DNA from: Mycolicibacterium holsaticum DSM 44478 = JCM 12374
GTDB lineage: Bacteria; Actinomycetota; Actinomycetes; Mycobacteriales; Mycobacteriaceae
Direction of reading: 5' to 3'
Length of the DNA stretch: 64,000 nt
Assembly: GCF_019645835.1 (NCBI RefSeq)
Contig: NZ_CP080998.1
Location: forward strand, 5,518,001 to 5,582,000
Every line of letters starts with the position of its first letter. Position 1 is the stretch's first letter. The notes under the pieces were generated by a model. It was not told the origin of the DNA and did not search any database. It saw only the letters and a program-made list of their open reading frames with translations. Below, in pieces: positions 52,773 to 63,149 of this stretch. A program made the translations under genes and the position numbers.

Positions 52773-54533
52773 TCACGACACTTCTTCTTCGGGCGGATCC
52801 ACGTAGGCCGCCTGGATCACCTCCTTACCGTCGGGGGTGACCAGAAACGCCTGGCCAGGTGGCCGCTTTTTGAGCTTGATCTCGCTCGACGGGAACTCCT
52901 GCTTTTCGCCGGACAGGAACATCGTGGGCGAACCGGCGCCGTAGGCGGCGCCGACGAACTTGTCCATGGTGGCCCGATGCGCCTGGCTCATCTGGCACGT
53001 GACGATGATGTGCAGCCCGATGTCGGCGGCGGCCGGCAGCAGCGGAAACAGCGGCGACATCGGCGGCACCACGCCGCTGGCCGCCACGATCATGTGCCAG
53101 TCGTCGACCAGCAGCACCACGTCGGGACCGCTCCACCAGGACCGCGCCCGCAGTTGGGCGGTGGTCAGGTCCGGCGGGGGCAGCCGCTTCTTGAGGTTGA
53201 TGGCCAGCGCCTTGATCGCTTCCTCCAACGTGGCGTTGTTGCGGTTGACCGCGCCGGCGTCGAGCAGGTGGCTGTCGGGCACCGCGTCCAGCAGGCCCGA
53301 GCGGTAGTCGGCCAGCATGAACCGCACCTGCTGGGGGCTGTTGCGCGTGCAGATCGCCTGGGCGACGGCGTGCGCGATGCGCGTCTTGCCGGCCTTCGGA
53401 CCGCCGAAGATCAGCAGGTGGGGCGTCATGTTCATGTTGTTGTGGGCCACCGACAGATCCGATTCCCTGATGCCCAGCGGCACCATCCAGCGGGTGCGGT
53501 AGTCGGCGTCGGGTCCCGGCGGATTCGGGTCGAGTTCGTGCAGGTAGATCCGTTCGGGCAGCACCCGCACCCGCGGTGCCTGCGCTGTCGTCCGCGCGCC
53601 GATGATCTGCACTGCCTCGGACATCGCGGCCACCAGGTTGTCGGCGCTGTGCACCCCGTCGAGCCGCGGCACCCCCATCATCAGATGGTGCTTTTCCATC
53701 GACACCGCCCGGCCGGGCCGGTTCGTCGGGATCTCGCGGGTGATCCGGTCGATCTGGGTTTCGTTGACGTCGCCGAGCCGGAACTCCACCTTGGTGCCGA
53801 GGTAGTCGCGGACCCGGGCCTTCAGCTCGGTCCACCGTGGTGTGGAGATCACGGTGTGCACCCCGAACGCCAACCCCTGCCCGGCCAGATCTTGTACGAC
53901 GGGTTCGAGGTCGGGGAACTCCGCGACGAACGCCGGCCAGCCGTCGATCACCAGGAACACGTCGCCGAACGGGTCGGCGGCGGCGGGATGTGCTGGATCG
54001 TCGCGCATCTGCCGGTAGGCGGCCATGGACCCGACCCGGTGCTGTTTGAACATCGCTTCCCGTTGCCGCAGAACGGCTTTCATTTCCGCGACGACGCGGT
54101 TGACCCGGTCCGGTTCCGAGCGGGTTGCGACACCGCCGACGTGCGGCAGGTCCTCGAGATACATCAGGCCGCCGCCGCCGAGGTCCACACAGTAGAACTG
54201 CACCTGCCGCGGGGTGTGGGATGCGGCCGCCGACAGGATCAGCGTCTGCAGGAAAGTCGACTTGCCGGTCTGCGGGGCGCCGCCGACGGCGATGTTGCCG
54301 CTGGCGGCCGCCACGTCGATGCCCCAGACCTCCTGGCGGTGGCGCCGCGGTTCGTCCATGATGCCGAGCCCGAAGCGCAACGGCCGGCGCTGATGGTCGC
54401 GTTCGATGAGCTCGTTGACCGGTGTGGGATCGGCCAACGGCGGCAACCACATCCGGTATGCGCGGATCTCGCCGGTGGCCAACTGGTCGAGAACCACCTC
54501 GCGCAGGACGCGCTGTTCGGGTTGCACCGTCAC
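52773..54533 (-). CDS. eccCb1: ESX-1 ATPase EccCb1
   Basis: A 586-residue protein with two FtsK/SpoIIIE-type ATPase domains: Walker [18 protein letters not shown] (near 85) and [17 protein letters not shown] (near 385), each followed by an Asp-rich Walker B region ([22 protein letters not shown]). Together with EccCa1 it corresponds to a single EccC of other ESX systems; the split is diagnostic of ESX-1. Its last domain binds the EsxB tail. GTG 54533 overlaps the eccCa1 stop as GTGA. Confidence 0.95.
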   Translation of the reverse strand: MTVQPEQRVLREVVLDQLATGEIRAYRMWLPPLADPTPVNELIERDHQRRPLRFGLGIMDEPRRHRQEVWGIDVAAASGNIAVGGAPQTGKSTFLQTLILSAAASHTPRQVQFYCVDLGGGGLMYLEDLPHVGGVATRSEPDRVNRVVAEMKAVLRQREAMFKQHRVGSMAAYRQMRDDPAHPAAADPFGDVFLVIDGWPAFVAEFPDLEPVVQDLAGQGLAFGVHTVISTPRWTELKARVRDYLGTKVEFRLGDVNETQIDRITREIPTNRPGRAVSMEKHHLMMGVPRLDGVHSADNLVAAMSEAVQIIGARTTAQAPRVRVLPERIYLHELDPNPPGPDADYRTRWMVPLGIRESDLSVAHNNMNMTPHLLIFGGPKAGKTRIAHAVAQAICTRNSPQQVRFMLADYRSGLLDAVPDSHLLDAGAVNRNNATLEEAIKALAINLKKRLPPPDLTTAQLRARSWWSGPDVVLLVDDWHMIVAASGVVPPMSPLFPLLPAAADIGLHIIVTCQMSQAHRATMDKFVGAAYGAGSPTMFLSGEKQEFPSSEIKLKKRPPGQAFLVTPDGKEVIQAAYVDPPEEEVS

Positions 54534-56761
54534 GGTGTCACCGCCGTGTCGAAGATCGGTGCTGCGGTGAACTGGTGGATCCGCAGCCGGCTTTCGGCGT
54601 GCACGCGCGGCTTGGCCTCCCCGTTGTCCTGCACCGGCGACGACGGCACATACGGCACCCCGGTGTAGACGCTGTGGAACTTGACCGGATCCTCCATGCC
54701 GACACGCAGGAACCCGACACCGCTTTCCTTGTTCGTGATGTATTGCGCCTCAGGCGTTCCGATCACGGCCTTGGATTCCGCCGAGCTGGTGGTGCGCAGC
54801 GCGATGCGGTAGGTGAGGTTGGGTTCGAGTTTGTCGATGCGCACGCCGCCGGTGTTCAACGACTGGGTGGCCAGCAGCAAATGCACGCGCAACGAGCGCC
54901 CCACCCGGCAGATTCGGTCGAACAGCCCGATGAAATCGGGGTGGTTCTGCAGCAGCTCGGCGAACTCGTCGACCACCACGAACAGTGTTGGCAGCGGCGG
55001 TAGTTCAGCGCCGCGTTCGCGGTGCTTCTCGTATTCGGCGACCCCGGACAGTGCGCCGGCCGCGCCAACCTGCATACCCGCCTGGCGCAGGATCGACTGG
55101 CGGCGGTCCAGTTCGCCGCTGAGCACCTCCCCCATGCGGCTGACCAGCTCGGCTTCTTCTTCCATGTTGGTCACCACCGCGGCGGTGTGCGGCAGCTTCT
55201 CCATACCGAGGAACGTCGAGCCGCCCTTGAAGTCGGTGAGCAGCAGGTTCACCTGGTCGGGATGGTGGGTGGCGGCCAGCGACAGGATCAGCGTGCGCAG
55301 AAACTCCGATTTACCCGAACCGGTTGTGCCGATCAGCATCCCGTGGGGTCCGGCGCCGAACTCGGCGCCCTCTTTGATGTCGAGATGCATGATGTCGCCG
55401 GTCTTGAGCTCATGGCCGAACGGGATCCGCAGCCGGTCGCGGTCGGTGTCGCTGAACATCCGCCAGCGGCTGGGCGTCACGTCCTCGATCGCCTGCGCAC
55501 CGACGAGTTGGTGCCATTCGGTGGCCACCTTCTTCTGCACCCGGACGCTCTTGTCGATGATGGTGCCGGTGATCGACCAGCCCGCCAGCTTGCGCGCGAC
55601 CCGGGTGGCCTGTTCGGGCGTCATCCGGTCGGTCGTCGAAGTCACCAGGCGGAACGTCTGGTTCGGCAGCCGGTCGTCGGCGGTGCCGTCCTCGGCCACC
55701 CGGATGCGATACCCCGAGCCGCGGTGGTTGCCGAGCGTGATGACCGTGACACCGGCCCGCCCGTCCACCGGGAAACCGGCCCGCCCGCCCGTCAGGTCGA
55801 CGACGACGACGTAGGGACCGCTGGGCGCCGCGTCGGCGGTGTGCGGCCCGCGCGCGGTCAGGTCGCTGAGCCCGTCGGGGCGGGTGAACACCATTCTGGT
55901 GGGTCCCGCGGCGTCGGTGTCGGTCTGATGCTGGACATGCGGTAACCACTTGAGCCAGGCCCAGTTCGGATCTTCCGGGTTGTCGATGAGCACGCGGATC
56001 TGTAACAGGTCCGGCGGGTGGAACACCGCCAAATGGCAGATCATCGCGGTCAGCAGCCGCGCGGCGCCCTCCGGGTCGCCGCCGACGGCGATGGTCGGGA
56101 AGGTGCGCAGCTGCAGCAGCTTCGGGCAGTCGTGGATCAGCCCGTGGGTGCGCAGGAACTTCGTCACCCACATGTGGCTGACCGGTTCCAGGTGCGGTTG
56201 CGGGGCGCCCTGCGGTCCGGCCAGTTCACCACCGACCGCGGGCTTCAACAGCCGGTCTACCGCGGGCTCGGCGCCGACACCGAGGCGGGTGGCGGCGTAG
56301 AAGTCCGCGTTGGCCGGCCGCGACCACTGCCGGTTGGTGCCGACGATAGACAGCAGATCCTCGGGATGCGGTGCGTGGTAGTTGAAGAACGTGACCTGCG
56401 CGGCCGCCGAAGACGTCACCCTGGTGCGCAGGCCCGCGAGGTAGCGCAGGTATTCCTTACGGTCGGCGTTGATTTCGGGCACCCGCTTGCCGCCGGGTCC
56501 GCCGCCGGCCATGAAGCCGACGGTGGCCATCACCATCATCAGCGGCATCATCAGCATGTACGGCGACAGCTGGCGGATGCCGGTGAAGATCATGATGGCG
56601 ATCATCCCGATCATTCCGCCGCCCATCACCCAGGGCAGCGCCTTCTGGATGCCCGACGGCGGGATGTCGACGCCGAGGTCGTCGGGCGCGGCGACGTTGA
56701 TTTCGCCGGGTGTCAACCTGGGCCCGCGCTTGATGATCGGGGTGAACTTCTTGGTGGTCAT
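54530..56761 (-). CDS. eccCa1: ESX-1 membrane ATPase EccCa1
   Basis: A 743-residue protein: two N-terminal membrane helices ([20 protein letters not shown], then [18 protein letters not shown]), a DUF/stalk region, and an FtsK-type ATPase with Walker [21 protein letters not shown] and [20 protein letters not shown]. Motor of the ESX-1 core complex. ATG 56761 overlaps the eccB1 stop as ATGA. Confidence 0.95.
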   Translation of the reverse strand: MTTKKFTPIIKRGPRLTPGEINVAAPDDLGVDIPPSGIQKALPWVMGGGMIGMIAIMIFTGIRQLSPYMLMMPLMMVMATVGFMAGGGPGGKRVPEINADRKEYLRYLAGLRTRVTSSAAAQVTFFNYHAPHPEDLLSIVGTNRQWSRPANADFYAATRLGVGAEPAVDRLLKPAVGGELAGPQGAPQPHLEPVSHMWVTKFLRTHGLIHDCPKLLQLRTFPTIAVGGDPEGAARLLTAMICHLAVFHPPDLLQIRVLIDNPEDPNWAWLKWLPHVQHQTDTDAAGPTRMVFTRPDGLSDLTARGPHTADAAPSGPYVVVVDLTGGRAGFPVDGRAGVTVITLGNHRGSGYRIRVAEDGTADDRLPNQTFRLVTSTTDRMTPEQATRVARKLAGWSITGTIIDKSVRVQKKVATEWHQLVGAQAIEDVTPSRWRMFSDTDRDRLRIPFGHELKTGDIMHLDIKEGAEFGAGPHGMLIGTTGSGKSEFLRTLILSLAATHHPDQVNLLLTDFKGGSTFLGMEKLPHTAAVVTNMEEEAELVSRMGEVLSGELDRRQSILRQAGMQVGAAGALSGVAEYEKHRERGAELPPLPTLFVVVDEFAELLQNHPDFIGLFDRICRVGRSLRVHLLLATQSLNTGGVRIDKLEPNLTYRIALRTTSSAESKAVIGTPEAQYITNKESGVGFLRVGMEDPVKFHSVYTGVPYVPSSPVQDNGEAKPRVHAESRLRIHQFTAAPIFDTAVTP

Positions 56762-58236
56762 CGGCCCCCTCCGGTGTTCGACGCCGGCTGCGCGCCGCCG
56801 GGAGTGCCGTCATCGACCTTGCGCGGGTTGGGATCGGCAGGCAGCGTGTCGTGTTCGAGCAGCGCCGCCGCTTTGGTCAGCACGGGACCGTCGACCAGCA
56901 TGCTCACTACCTGCCAGGGCGCGGTGGTCGGACCCGACAGCCCCAGCGCGTTGCCGGTGTCTTCGTCGGGCACGCCGTAGCGCACCCCCTGGGGATCGAT
57001 GTAGTACAGGCTTTCGCCGTACCGCGGGTCCGGTGACTGCAGGCGGACGTATTTGCCGCCGTCGATGTAAACGATTGCGTCACCGCCGATCTGGTCGATT
57101 CCGCTGTTCATCGCCGACGACGGGATCGGCAGGTGCCGTCCGGCGATCACGGTCGTCGTCGGCGCCTGGTCACCCGGTTCGCGCTGCCACGCCCAGCACA
57201 GCGTCGGCGAGTCCTCCCGGGTCAGGATGTCCAGCGGCGCGTCGGCAAGGGGTGAGGCGAAGACCTGTTCGGGGATCCTGGCGACGACGCTGGCCTCTAC
57301 CGACGGCGGGGAGAGCAGGCCGTAGGAGTTGGTGGCGCGCAACGCCGCCGCTGTGGTGTCGTTGACCCGGGCCACCCCGTCGGGAAGGACCACGAAGTGC
57401 TGTTCGCCGTCTTCGGTCAACACCTTGAAAACCGCGCCGATGACCAGGTTCGCAGGCAGCCCAACGGTGTTGGGCTCACCGGCACGAGGGATCTGGGGCA
57501 ACCGCCACGGTCCGGCATTCGGCAGCGCGTTGAACAGTCCCTCCGATATCGGCGTGGCCCTTGCGGTGACAGGTATGCCGACCGCCGAGGTGACGGCGCG
57601 GTCGGCGAGATCGATATCGTGCCGGCCGTCCTTGGTGATCAACCAGTTGTCGTTCTCATAGGACACCAGCACGCCCTGGTCCGCGCGCATCGGCCCGACC
57701 GAGGAGTCGGTCAGCAACGGCCGGATGATCACCGAGGTTGCCAGGTTGGGCGACACGCTCTCCGGTTTGGTGACGGTGTCGCACAACGTCCACGTGGTGT
57801 CGGCGCCGCCGACCGGGGTGGCGTACGGCGCGCCCGGGATGCCGAGTGGCTGGCCCTTGGCCATCCGGTTCAACTCGTCGGATTTCACCGCGACGGGGGT
57901 GCCTGCGCTGCCGAGCACCAGTCGCGCCGAGGTCAGGTTGTACACCGGCCGCAGTTGACTTGTTCCTGGCATCACCACGTACAGCTGGTTGGTGGTCCGG
58001 TCGACGAGAAGCGTGTCGCCGCCGCGCTTGCCGAGCGGTTTGAAGTAGGCCAGCAGGCCCGCGCCCAGACAGATCAGCACCGCGATGATGACCCCGGTGG
58101 ACACCGCGCGGCTGTAGAACTGCAGCGGATCGTCGAACATGCGGGTGTCGCGGCGCACGATGGCGTGCTCGACGCGGCGCAGCAGAAATCGCCATCCGCT
58201 GACCTGAACCTTGGTGGTGAGTCGGAAACTGGCCAT
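56758..58236 (-). CDS. eccB1: ESX-1 membrane component EccB1
   Basis: A 492-residue protein with a cytosolic N-terminus ([20 protein letters not shown]), one transmembrane helix ([20 protein letters not shown]) and a large periplasmic domain with two conserved cysteines ([25 protein letters not shown]) as in the EccB repeat-domain fold. Coupled to eccCa1 by ATGA; starts three nt after the eccA1 stop. Confidence 0.95.
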   Translation of the reverse strand: MASFRLTTKVQVSGWRFLLRRVEHAIVRRDTRMFDDPLQFYSRAVSTGVIIAVLICLGAGLLAYFKPLGKRGGDTLLVDRTTNQLYVVMPGTSQLRPVYNLTSARLVLGSAGTPVAVKSDELNRMAKGQPLGIPGAPYATPVGGADTTWTLCDTVTKPESVSPNLATSVIIRPLLTDSSVGPMRADQGVLVSYENDNWLITKDGRHDIDLADRAVTSAVGIPVTARATPISEGLFNALPNAGPWRLPQIPRAGEPNTVGLPANLVIGAVFKVLTEDGEQHFVVLPDGVARVNDTTAAALRATNSYGLLSPPSVEASVVARIPEQVFASPLADAPLDILTREDSPTLCWAWQREPGDQAPTTTVIAGRHLPIPSSAMNSGIDQIGGDAIVYIDGGKYVRLQSPDPRYGESLYYIDPQGVRYGVPDEDTGNALGLSGPTTAPWQVVSMLVDGPVLTKAAALLEHDTLPADPNPRKVDDGTPGGAQPASNTGGGR

Positions 58237-58239
58237 GGC

Positions 58240-59961
58240 TTACTCGTTGATGCTCAACCGGGCGTGCACCGCGGTGATCGCGGCGGCCATGTCGTCGCCG
58301 TTGATCTCGCTGAGCTGCGCGACGTCGAGGCTGTCGAAGTCCAGGGAACGCGCCAGCCGCATATCCCGGTTCTGTTCACCGGCCTCCACCAGTTGGCGCG
58401 CGTAGCGGCCGTTGCCCGCGATGTCCAGCGCCGGTTTACCGTTCAGGTCGCGCTCGCTCAATAACGTGGCGGCTTCCAGCACCCGCTTGGCGGCATCTTG
58501 GTCGAGTGCTGAATCCGTCGATGCGGCAATGACTTTGGCGATATCGACGATCTCCTCCGGCGAGTACGAGTCGAACTCAATGCGGGTGGCGAAGCGTGAC
58601 CGCAGGCCGTCGTTGGACTCCAGCAGCCGGTCGATGTCTGCGCTGTACCCGGCGATGATGACCACCAGCCGGTCCCGGTCGTTCTCCATCCGGGCCAGCA
58701 GGGTGTCCAGCGCCTCGGTGCCGAACGGGTCGGTGCGACCGTCGCGATCCTGCACCAGGGTGTAGGCCTCGTCGATGAACAACACCCCGCCCATGGCGCG
58801 GTCGATGGTGCGGCTGGTCTTGACCGCGGACTGTCCCTCGTATTCGGCGACGAAGTCTTTGCGGGAGGTCTCCACGAGTTTGGGCTCGCTGATCACGCCG
58901 AGGCCGGTCAGGATGTTGGCCACCACGCGCGCGATCGTCGTCTTACCCGTGCCGGGCGGCCCGGCGAAGATCATGTGCTTTGAGGCCTGGGTGACCTTCA
59001 TGCCGCGCGCCGCGCGGATCTTGGCCATCTGCGTGGCCGCCCGGTACGCCTCGATCTGTTCCTTGACCCGGGTCAGGCCGATCTGGCGGTCCAACTCGGC
59101 CTGCGCCTCGGCCAGCAGCGCCTCACGGCCCGAGTTGTCTGCCTCGACGCTGGCCGGGTCCCACGGGTCTTTGCGCGACGCGATTTTCTCGGCGGTGGTC
59201 GTGGTCAGTCGGTACGCCGGATCTTTCAGCGCTGCAGCGACTTTGGGCTCGGGGTGGGTGGCCTGCAGCCACTCGAGCAGCGCTACCGCGGCTTCCTCGT
59301 TGCCCTGGCTGCGTCGCGTCATCGCCAGAAACCAGGCGATGGCCGGCGCGCAGGCCTCCCCTGCCGACGACGAATTCGACTCCGTGAGCCTCCGCTCGGC
59401 CTCGGTGAACAGTCCCAGGTTGGCCGCCGCAACGCCGTGCGCGACACCGGCCGCCGCGGCCAGGAACTTGTCGGGCCACCCGCCGGCACCGCGGACCTCG
59501 TCGATCACGTCGGTCCAGCGTTCGGCTGCGCCGTAGATGACCGCCTTTACCCAGGAGATCAGATGCTCTGCACCCGCGGCGGGCAGGTCCTCCAGCGCCT
59601 CCATCGCATCGGCGAAGTTGCCGACGGAGGCTTCGTGCACCGCGAAGCCCATCGTGATGGCCAGTGGCGAGTTGACCGGGTAGGTGATGTTGCCGAACTG
59701 GCCGCCGACCGGCACCCTGGCGCCGAGGCTGTTCATGGAGATCTCGGCGGCTCCGGCGAGTTGGCCGAAGTTCGCCCGCGAGTACCAGGCCCGAAACAGC
59801 GTCACCCGGTCGGTGTCACCGCACCGGATGCGGCCGACCCAGGCGTCGCACGCCGCCTCGTCCATCGTGGTGATCTCGCTGAAGATTTCGAACGAGCGGG
59901 CCGGCGCGCTGGGCAGCATCCCCACCGCGCTTCCGAACAGGCCGGCCAGGTGCTCAGCCAT
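58240..59961 (-). CDS. eccA1: ESX-1 AAA+ ATPase EccA1
   Basis: A 573-residue CbxX/CfqX-type AAA+ protein. The N-terminal TPR-like half (AWVGRIRCGDTDRVTLFRAW; FAVHEASVGNFADAMEAL) precedes the ATPase with Walker A FAGPPGTGKTTIARVVANIL, Walker B GGVLFIDEAYTLV and sensor RSRFATRIEF. ATG 59961 matches EccA starts; an in-frame ATG at 59973 would add four residues. It overlaps the espH end by eight nt. Cytosolic; acts on PE/PPE-EspG complexes. Confidence 0.94.
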   Translation of the reverse strand: MAEHLAGLFGSAVGMLPSAPARSFEIFSEITTMDEAACDAWVGRIRCGDTDRVTLFRAWYSRANFGQLAGAAEISMNSLGARVPVGGQFGNITYPVNSPLAITMGFAVHEASVGNFADAMEALEDLPAAGAEHLISWVKAVIYGAAERWTDVIDEVRGAGGWPDKFLAAAAGVAHGVAAANLGLFTEAERRLTESNSSSAGEACAPAIAWFLAMTRRSQGNEEAAVALLEWLQATHPEPKVAAALKDPAYRLTTTTAEKIASRKDPWDPASVEADNSGREALLAEAQAELDRQIGLTRVKEQIEAYRAATQMAKIRAARGMKVTQASKHMIFAGPPGTGKTTIARVVANILTGLGVISEPKLVETSRKDFVAEYEGQSAVKTSRTIDRAMGGVLFIDEAYTLVQDRDGRTDPFGTEALDTLLARMENDRDRLVVIIAGYSADIDRLLESNDGLRSRFATRIEFDSYSPEEIVDIAKVIAASTDSALDQDAAKRVLEAATLLSERDLNGKPALDIAGNGRYARQLVEAGEQNRDMRLARSLDFDSLDVAQLSEINGDDMAAAITAVHARLSINE

Positions 59962-60433
59962 GGCGGCTCGCATATCTCATCGCGAAGATCCGGGCCCGTT
60001 CGGCCGCCGCCTGGTCCGGCGTCGGCAGGTCGAGATCGCGGGTGAGGAAGTCGCGGGTGGCCGCGTCGTCGTGGCCCTGTCTGCACATCCCCTCGAGCAT
60101 GTAGGTGTATTGCGCGGCCTTGGCGTCTCGGGCGGCCAGACCGGCGAGGACGACGATCTCGTCGCCGAGATCGGCTTCGGTCATCGCGGTGGCCTTCGCC
60201 GACAGCGCGACGCCCTGCACCCGCCCGTCCGGAGCCACCGTCACCGTGACGGAACCGTCGGGGTTGGCGACCGCGAAGACCGGTTCCTGCTGGTCGTCGT
60301 GGGCGCCCGCCGAAGCGCGGTAGACGTCCAGCGCGTCGAGGTCGGAGGCCGTCGAGCCGTCGTCGGCGACCGAGAAGTCGAGCGCGGCGGCCAGGTCGTC
60401 GGAGTCGTGCGGGGCGCTGTCTTTGGCTGCCAC
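59954..60433 (-). CDS. espH: ESX-1 secretion-associated protein EspH
   Basis: A 159-residue protein located between espG1 and eccA1, the position of EspH (Rv3867). The N-terminal acidic part (DDLAAALDFSVADDGSTASD) is followed by FAVANPDGSVTVTVAPDGRV and a C-terminal helical region with YTYMLEGMCRQGHDDAATRD. In M. marinum EspH is a chaperone-like factor for export of EspE/F. GTG 60433 follows directly after the espG1 stop. Confidence 0.87.
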   Translation of the reverse strand: MAAKDSAPHDSDDLAAALDFSVADDGSTASDLDALDVYRASAGAHDDQQEPVFAVANPDGSVTVTVAPDGRVQGVALSAKATAMTEADLGDEIVVLAGLAARDAKAAQYTYMLEGMCRQGHDDAATRDFLTRDLDLPTPDQAAAERARIFAMRYASRHG

Positions 60434-61285
60434 TCAGTCCCCCTCGCCGTCGACGTCGGGGGTGGCGCGCTCGAACCAGGTTTTCGACGGCAGGAATTCG
60501 ACGAGCCCGTCCAGTGCGCGTTGCAAATTCTCGGGGCTGCCGGGCAGGAAGCTGCCGTAGAGTTCGCCGTTCACCCGCCGCGGGATCGACACGATGCGGC
60601 CCTGCTGTGAGTCCAAAACCCCTGCGGCGACGTCGGTTTGGGTGAAGGTGCCACCGGGATGGCGCTCGGCGGCGGTGAGCTCGACCCAGCTGGCCGGGTC
60701 GGCGATGATGTCGGCGTAGGCGCGTGCCGAGGCGGGCGCCACGCCGTATGCCGCAACCTGGTTGGCGCTCGTGCACTCGGCCAGCCGACCGGCCACACCG
60801 GTCAGCGGTTCGACGTCGGCGGCCGTCGCCGAGCCCAGCACGGTGCTCACCATGCCCGCGAGGCCGACCTGCGGAGCGACCCGCTGCAATACCAGCATGT
60901 CGCCGTCGCGCGCGGCGACGACGTGGCGATCGCCCTTGCGGCACACGACGAAGCGGATCATCTTGCCGCCGACGTCGCGCCGCCACCAGCGGGCCTCCAG
61001 GGTCCGGTCGGATCGGCTGAGCGTGTCGACCATCGCGGCCACTTCGGGGTGGGGTTCGCCGAACACGTCCAGCACCCCCTGTGCCGTCAGATCGCGCCTG
61101 ACCTGATCCCACACGATGTCTCGCAGATCGGGTTGCGGGATGTTGAGGCGGATGCCCAACGATGGCGGAAACTCCGTCAACCCCAGCCCGTCGGCGACGA
61201 CCAACATGCCGTCGATGGTGAGCTCGACACCGACGACGTCGTCGATGTGCGTGGCGTCGCGGTGGGTGGATTGCGGAGCGCTCAT
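60434..61285 (-). CDS. espG1: ESX-1 PE/PPE chaperone EspG1
   Basis: A 283-residue EspG: VVGVELTIDGMLVVADGLGL at the start, WDQVRRDLTAQGVLDVFGEP, RWWRRDVGGKMIRFVVCRKG, and RRVNGELYGSFLPGSPENLQ near the end. EspG proteins bind the tip of PPE proteins in the cytosol. ATG 61285 (MSAPQS) is preferred; an upstream in-frame ATG at 61309 is possible. It is the first gene of the ESX-1 run here. Confidence 0.92.
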   Translation of the reverse strand: MSAPQSTHRDATHIDDVVGVELTIDGMLVVADGLGLTEFPPSLGIRLNIPQPDLRDIVWDQVRRDLTAQGVLDVFGEPHPEVAAMVDTLSRSDRTLEARWWRRDVGGKMIRFVVCRKGDRHVVAARDGDMLVLQRVAPQVGLAGMVSTVLGSATAADVEPLTGVAGRLAECTSANQVAAYGVAPASARAYADIIADPASWVELTAAERHPGGTFTQTDVAAGVLDSQQGRIVSIPRRVNGELYGSFLPGSPENLQRALDGLVEFLPSKTWFERATPDVDGEGD

Positions 61286-61837
61286 GGCTAACCCGTCCGC
61301 GGCACGCACAGATCGTCGCCGGGCATGGAGTCCTCTTCCTGTTTGTCGTCCCGCGGTGACAACCCCGGTGGATGATGTCTCCGGTCAGACCCGACGACGC
61401 TTTGCCACCCGCAGCGGGCGCACCCCTCGACCCTGGTCTGCAAACTCTTCGACGAAAGACAGGGTACCAGCGCTTCAGGGGTGCTGATTCCACCAATTTC
61501 CGGCGGTGAGCGCCGAGGGGTTCCGACCACCGACAGTTGCCGATAGCAACCAGTAATTGGGGTGGCTAAGCATGTTGTGCTGCGGTGATCGGCACCGTAG
61601 CAACGGACGTGCGGCAGGGCCTTAGGCGTTTCGCTAAGTCTGGTGGCTTGGCGGCGGTCCTCGTCGGCAGCGACGGAAAATTCCCACCGCACGGGCGTCC
61701 GCCGCCGCACTGCACCGTCGTCACATCAGCCTACTTATGTTTGCTGTGTGGCTGGGATCGCCGGGCAGGAAGCCGCAGGCGGGAGTAGTTGATACTTGAG
61801 AGGGGGCCGACACCCGAACTCGGTGAGGAGACAAGCA
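61286..61837. other. Divergent intergenic region before the ESX-1 operon
   Basis: About 550 nt between espG1 (minus) and the MinD-like gene (plus). Open frames on either strand are short and unlike known proteins. The region should hold promoters for both directions. The stretch around 61540-61600 is AT-richer than its surroundings, but I cannot assign -10/-35 elements or a regulator site. Confidence 0.4.
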
Positions 61838-63148
61838 GTGACCGACCGCGATGACGCATTGCGGAGAGAACTCGGCTGGACGGCTTCCGAAGAGCCCGAA
61901 TTCGAGCCACCCGCCGCCGACCCGGAGCCCGGCCCGCCGCCAAGTCCCCAGGGGCCGCCGGGGCCGCCGCCGCCGTCGCGCCCGCCGGCCGACTTTCCGC
62001 CGCCGCGCTACGGTCCGCCGCCCGGTTCACCGCGCGATACTGGACCGCTGCACGGTGGTGCCCGGCCGGATCCCGGACCGTGGCCGGGCCCGCACGGCAG
62101 AGCCCCGCGCCCGCCTCGGCCGTCGGCGCCGCCTCCGGCTCCGCACTGGCCGGGCGGTGGATATCCACCGGATGCGCCGCCCGCGCAGGGGCCGCCGAGT
62201 GGTTCCTACGCCGATCGGATCCGCGCCGACGAGCTGGTGCCGGTGCGCAAGGTGCCGCCGGGCCGCGGCTGGCGGCTGGCCCTGTACAAGGCCAGCTTCG
62301 GGTTGGTCAACCTCGGCCAGGGGCCCGAAGAGATCCGGCAGGCCCAGCTGGAGGCCAAGATCAAATCCCCGCTGCGCGGTCACTTCAAGGTCGGTGTGAT
62401 GGGCAAGGGCGGCGTCGGCAAGACGACGGTGTCGGCCAGCATCGGCTCGGTGCTTGCCGAGCTGCGGCAGGACGACCGCGTGGTCGCGATCGATGCCGAC
62501 ACCGCGTTCGGCAAGTTGGGCAGCCGCATCGACCCCCGCGCGCAGGGCTCGTACTGGGAGCTGGCCTCCGATCAGCACCTGGAGACTTTCGCTGATGTGC
62601 GCAGCCGGGTGGGCAACAACGCCGCCGGGTTGTTCGTGCTGGCCGGTGAGGCGACACCGGCGCGCCGCCGGGTGCTCGATCCGGCGATCTACCGCGAAGC
62701 GACGTCACGGCTGGACCGGCATTTCACGATCTCGATCATCGACTGCAGCTCGACCATGGACTCCCCCGTCACCCAGGAGGTGCTGCGGGATCTGGACGCG
62801 CTGATCGTGGTGTCGTCTCCGTGGGTGGATGGCGCCGCCGCCGCAGGCCAGACGCTGGACTGGTTGGCCGCCCGCGGGCTGACTGCGCTGTTGCAGCGCA
62901 CCATCATCGTCCTCAACGATTCCGACGGCCACGCCGACAAACGGACGCGTTCCATTCTGGTGCAACAGTTTTCCAGCCAGGGGCAGGCCGTCATCGAGGT
63001 GCCGTTCGACGGGCACCTGCGGCCAGGTGGTGTCATCGATCGCACCGCCGAGATGTCGGCGCCGACCCGGCGGCGGTTCCTGGAGATCGCCGCCGCGCTC
63101 GCCGAGTACTTCCCCACCCACGACGACCGTGGCCGCGAACGCCCCTGA
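61838..63148 (+). CDS. Pro-rich MinD-like ATPase, EspI paralogue
   Basis: A 436-residue protein. The N-terminal ~130 residues are Pro/Gly-rich (PPPPSRPPADFPPPRYGPPP), followed by VRKVPPGRGWRLALYKASFG, which corresponds to a similar segment of EspI, and a MinD-type ATPase (VGVMGKGGVGKTTVSASIGS; VVAIDADTAFGKLGSR; IIDCSSTMDS). Similar genes lie just upstream of ESX-1 in M. tuberculosis (Rv3860 type). GTG 61838 has GAGGAG six nt upstream. Divergent from espG1. It could partition or regulate the secretion machinery; function unproven. Confidence 0.82.
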   Translation: MTDRDDALRRELGWTASEEPEFEPPAADPEPGPPPSPQGPPGPPPPSRPPADFPPPRYGPPPGSPRDTGPLHGGARPDPGPWPGPHGRAPRPPRPSAPPPAPHWPGGGYPPDAPPAQGPPSGSYADRIRADELVPVRKVPPGRGWRLALYKASFGLVNLGQGPEEIRQAQLEAKIKSPLRGHFKVGVMGKGGVGKTTVSASIGSVLAELRQDDRVVAIDADTAFGKLGSRIDPRAQGSYWELASDQHLETFADVRSRVGNNAAGLFVLAGEATPARRRVLDPAIYREATSRLDRHFTISIIDCSSTMDSPVTQEVLRDLDALIVVSSPWVDGAAAAGQTLDWLAARGLTALLQRTIIVLNDSDGHADKRTRSILVQQFSSQGQAVIEVPFDGHLRPGGVIDRTAEMSAPTRRRFLEIAAALAEYFPTHDDRGRERP

Positions 63149-63149
63149 T

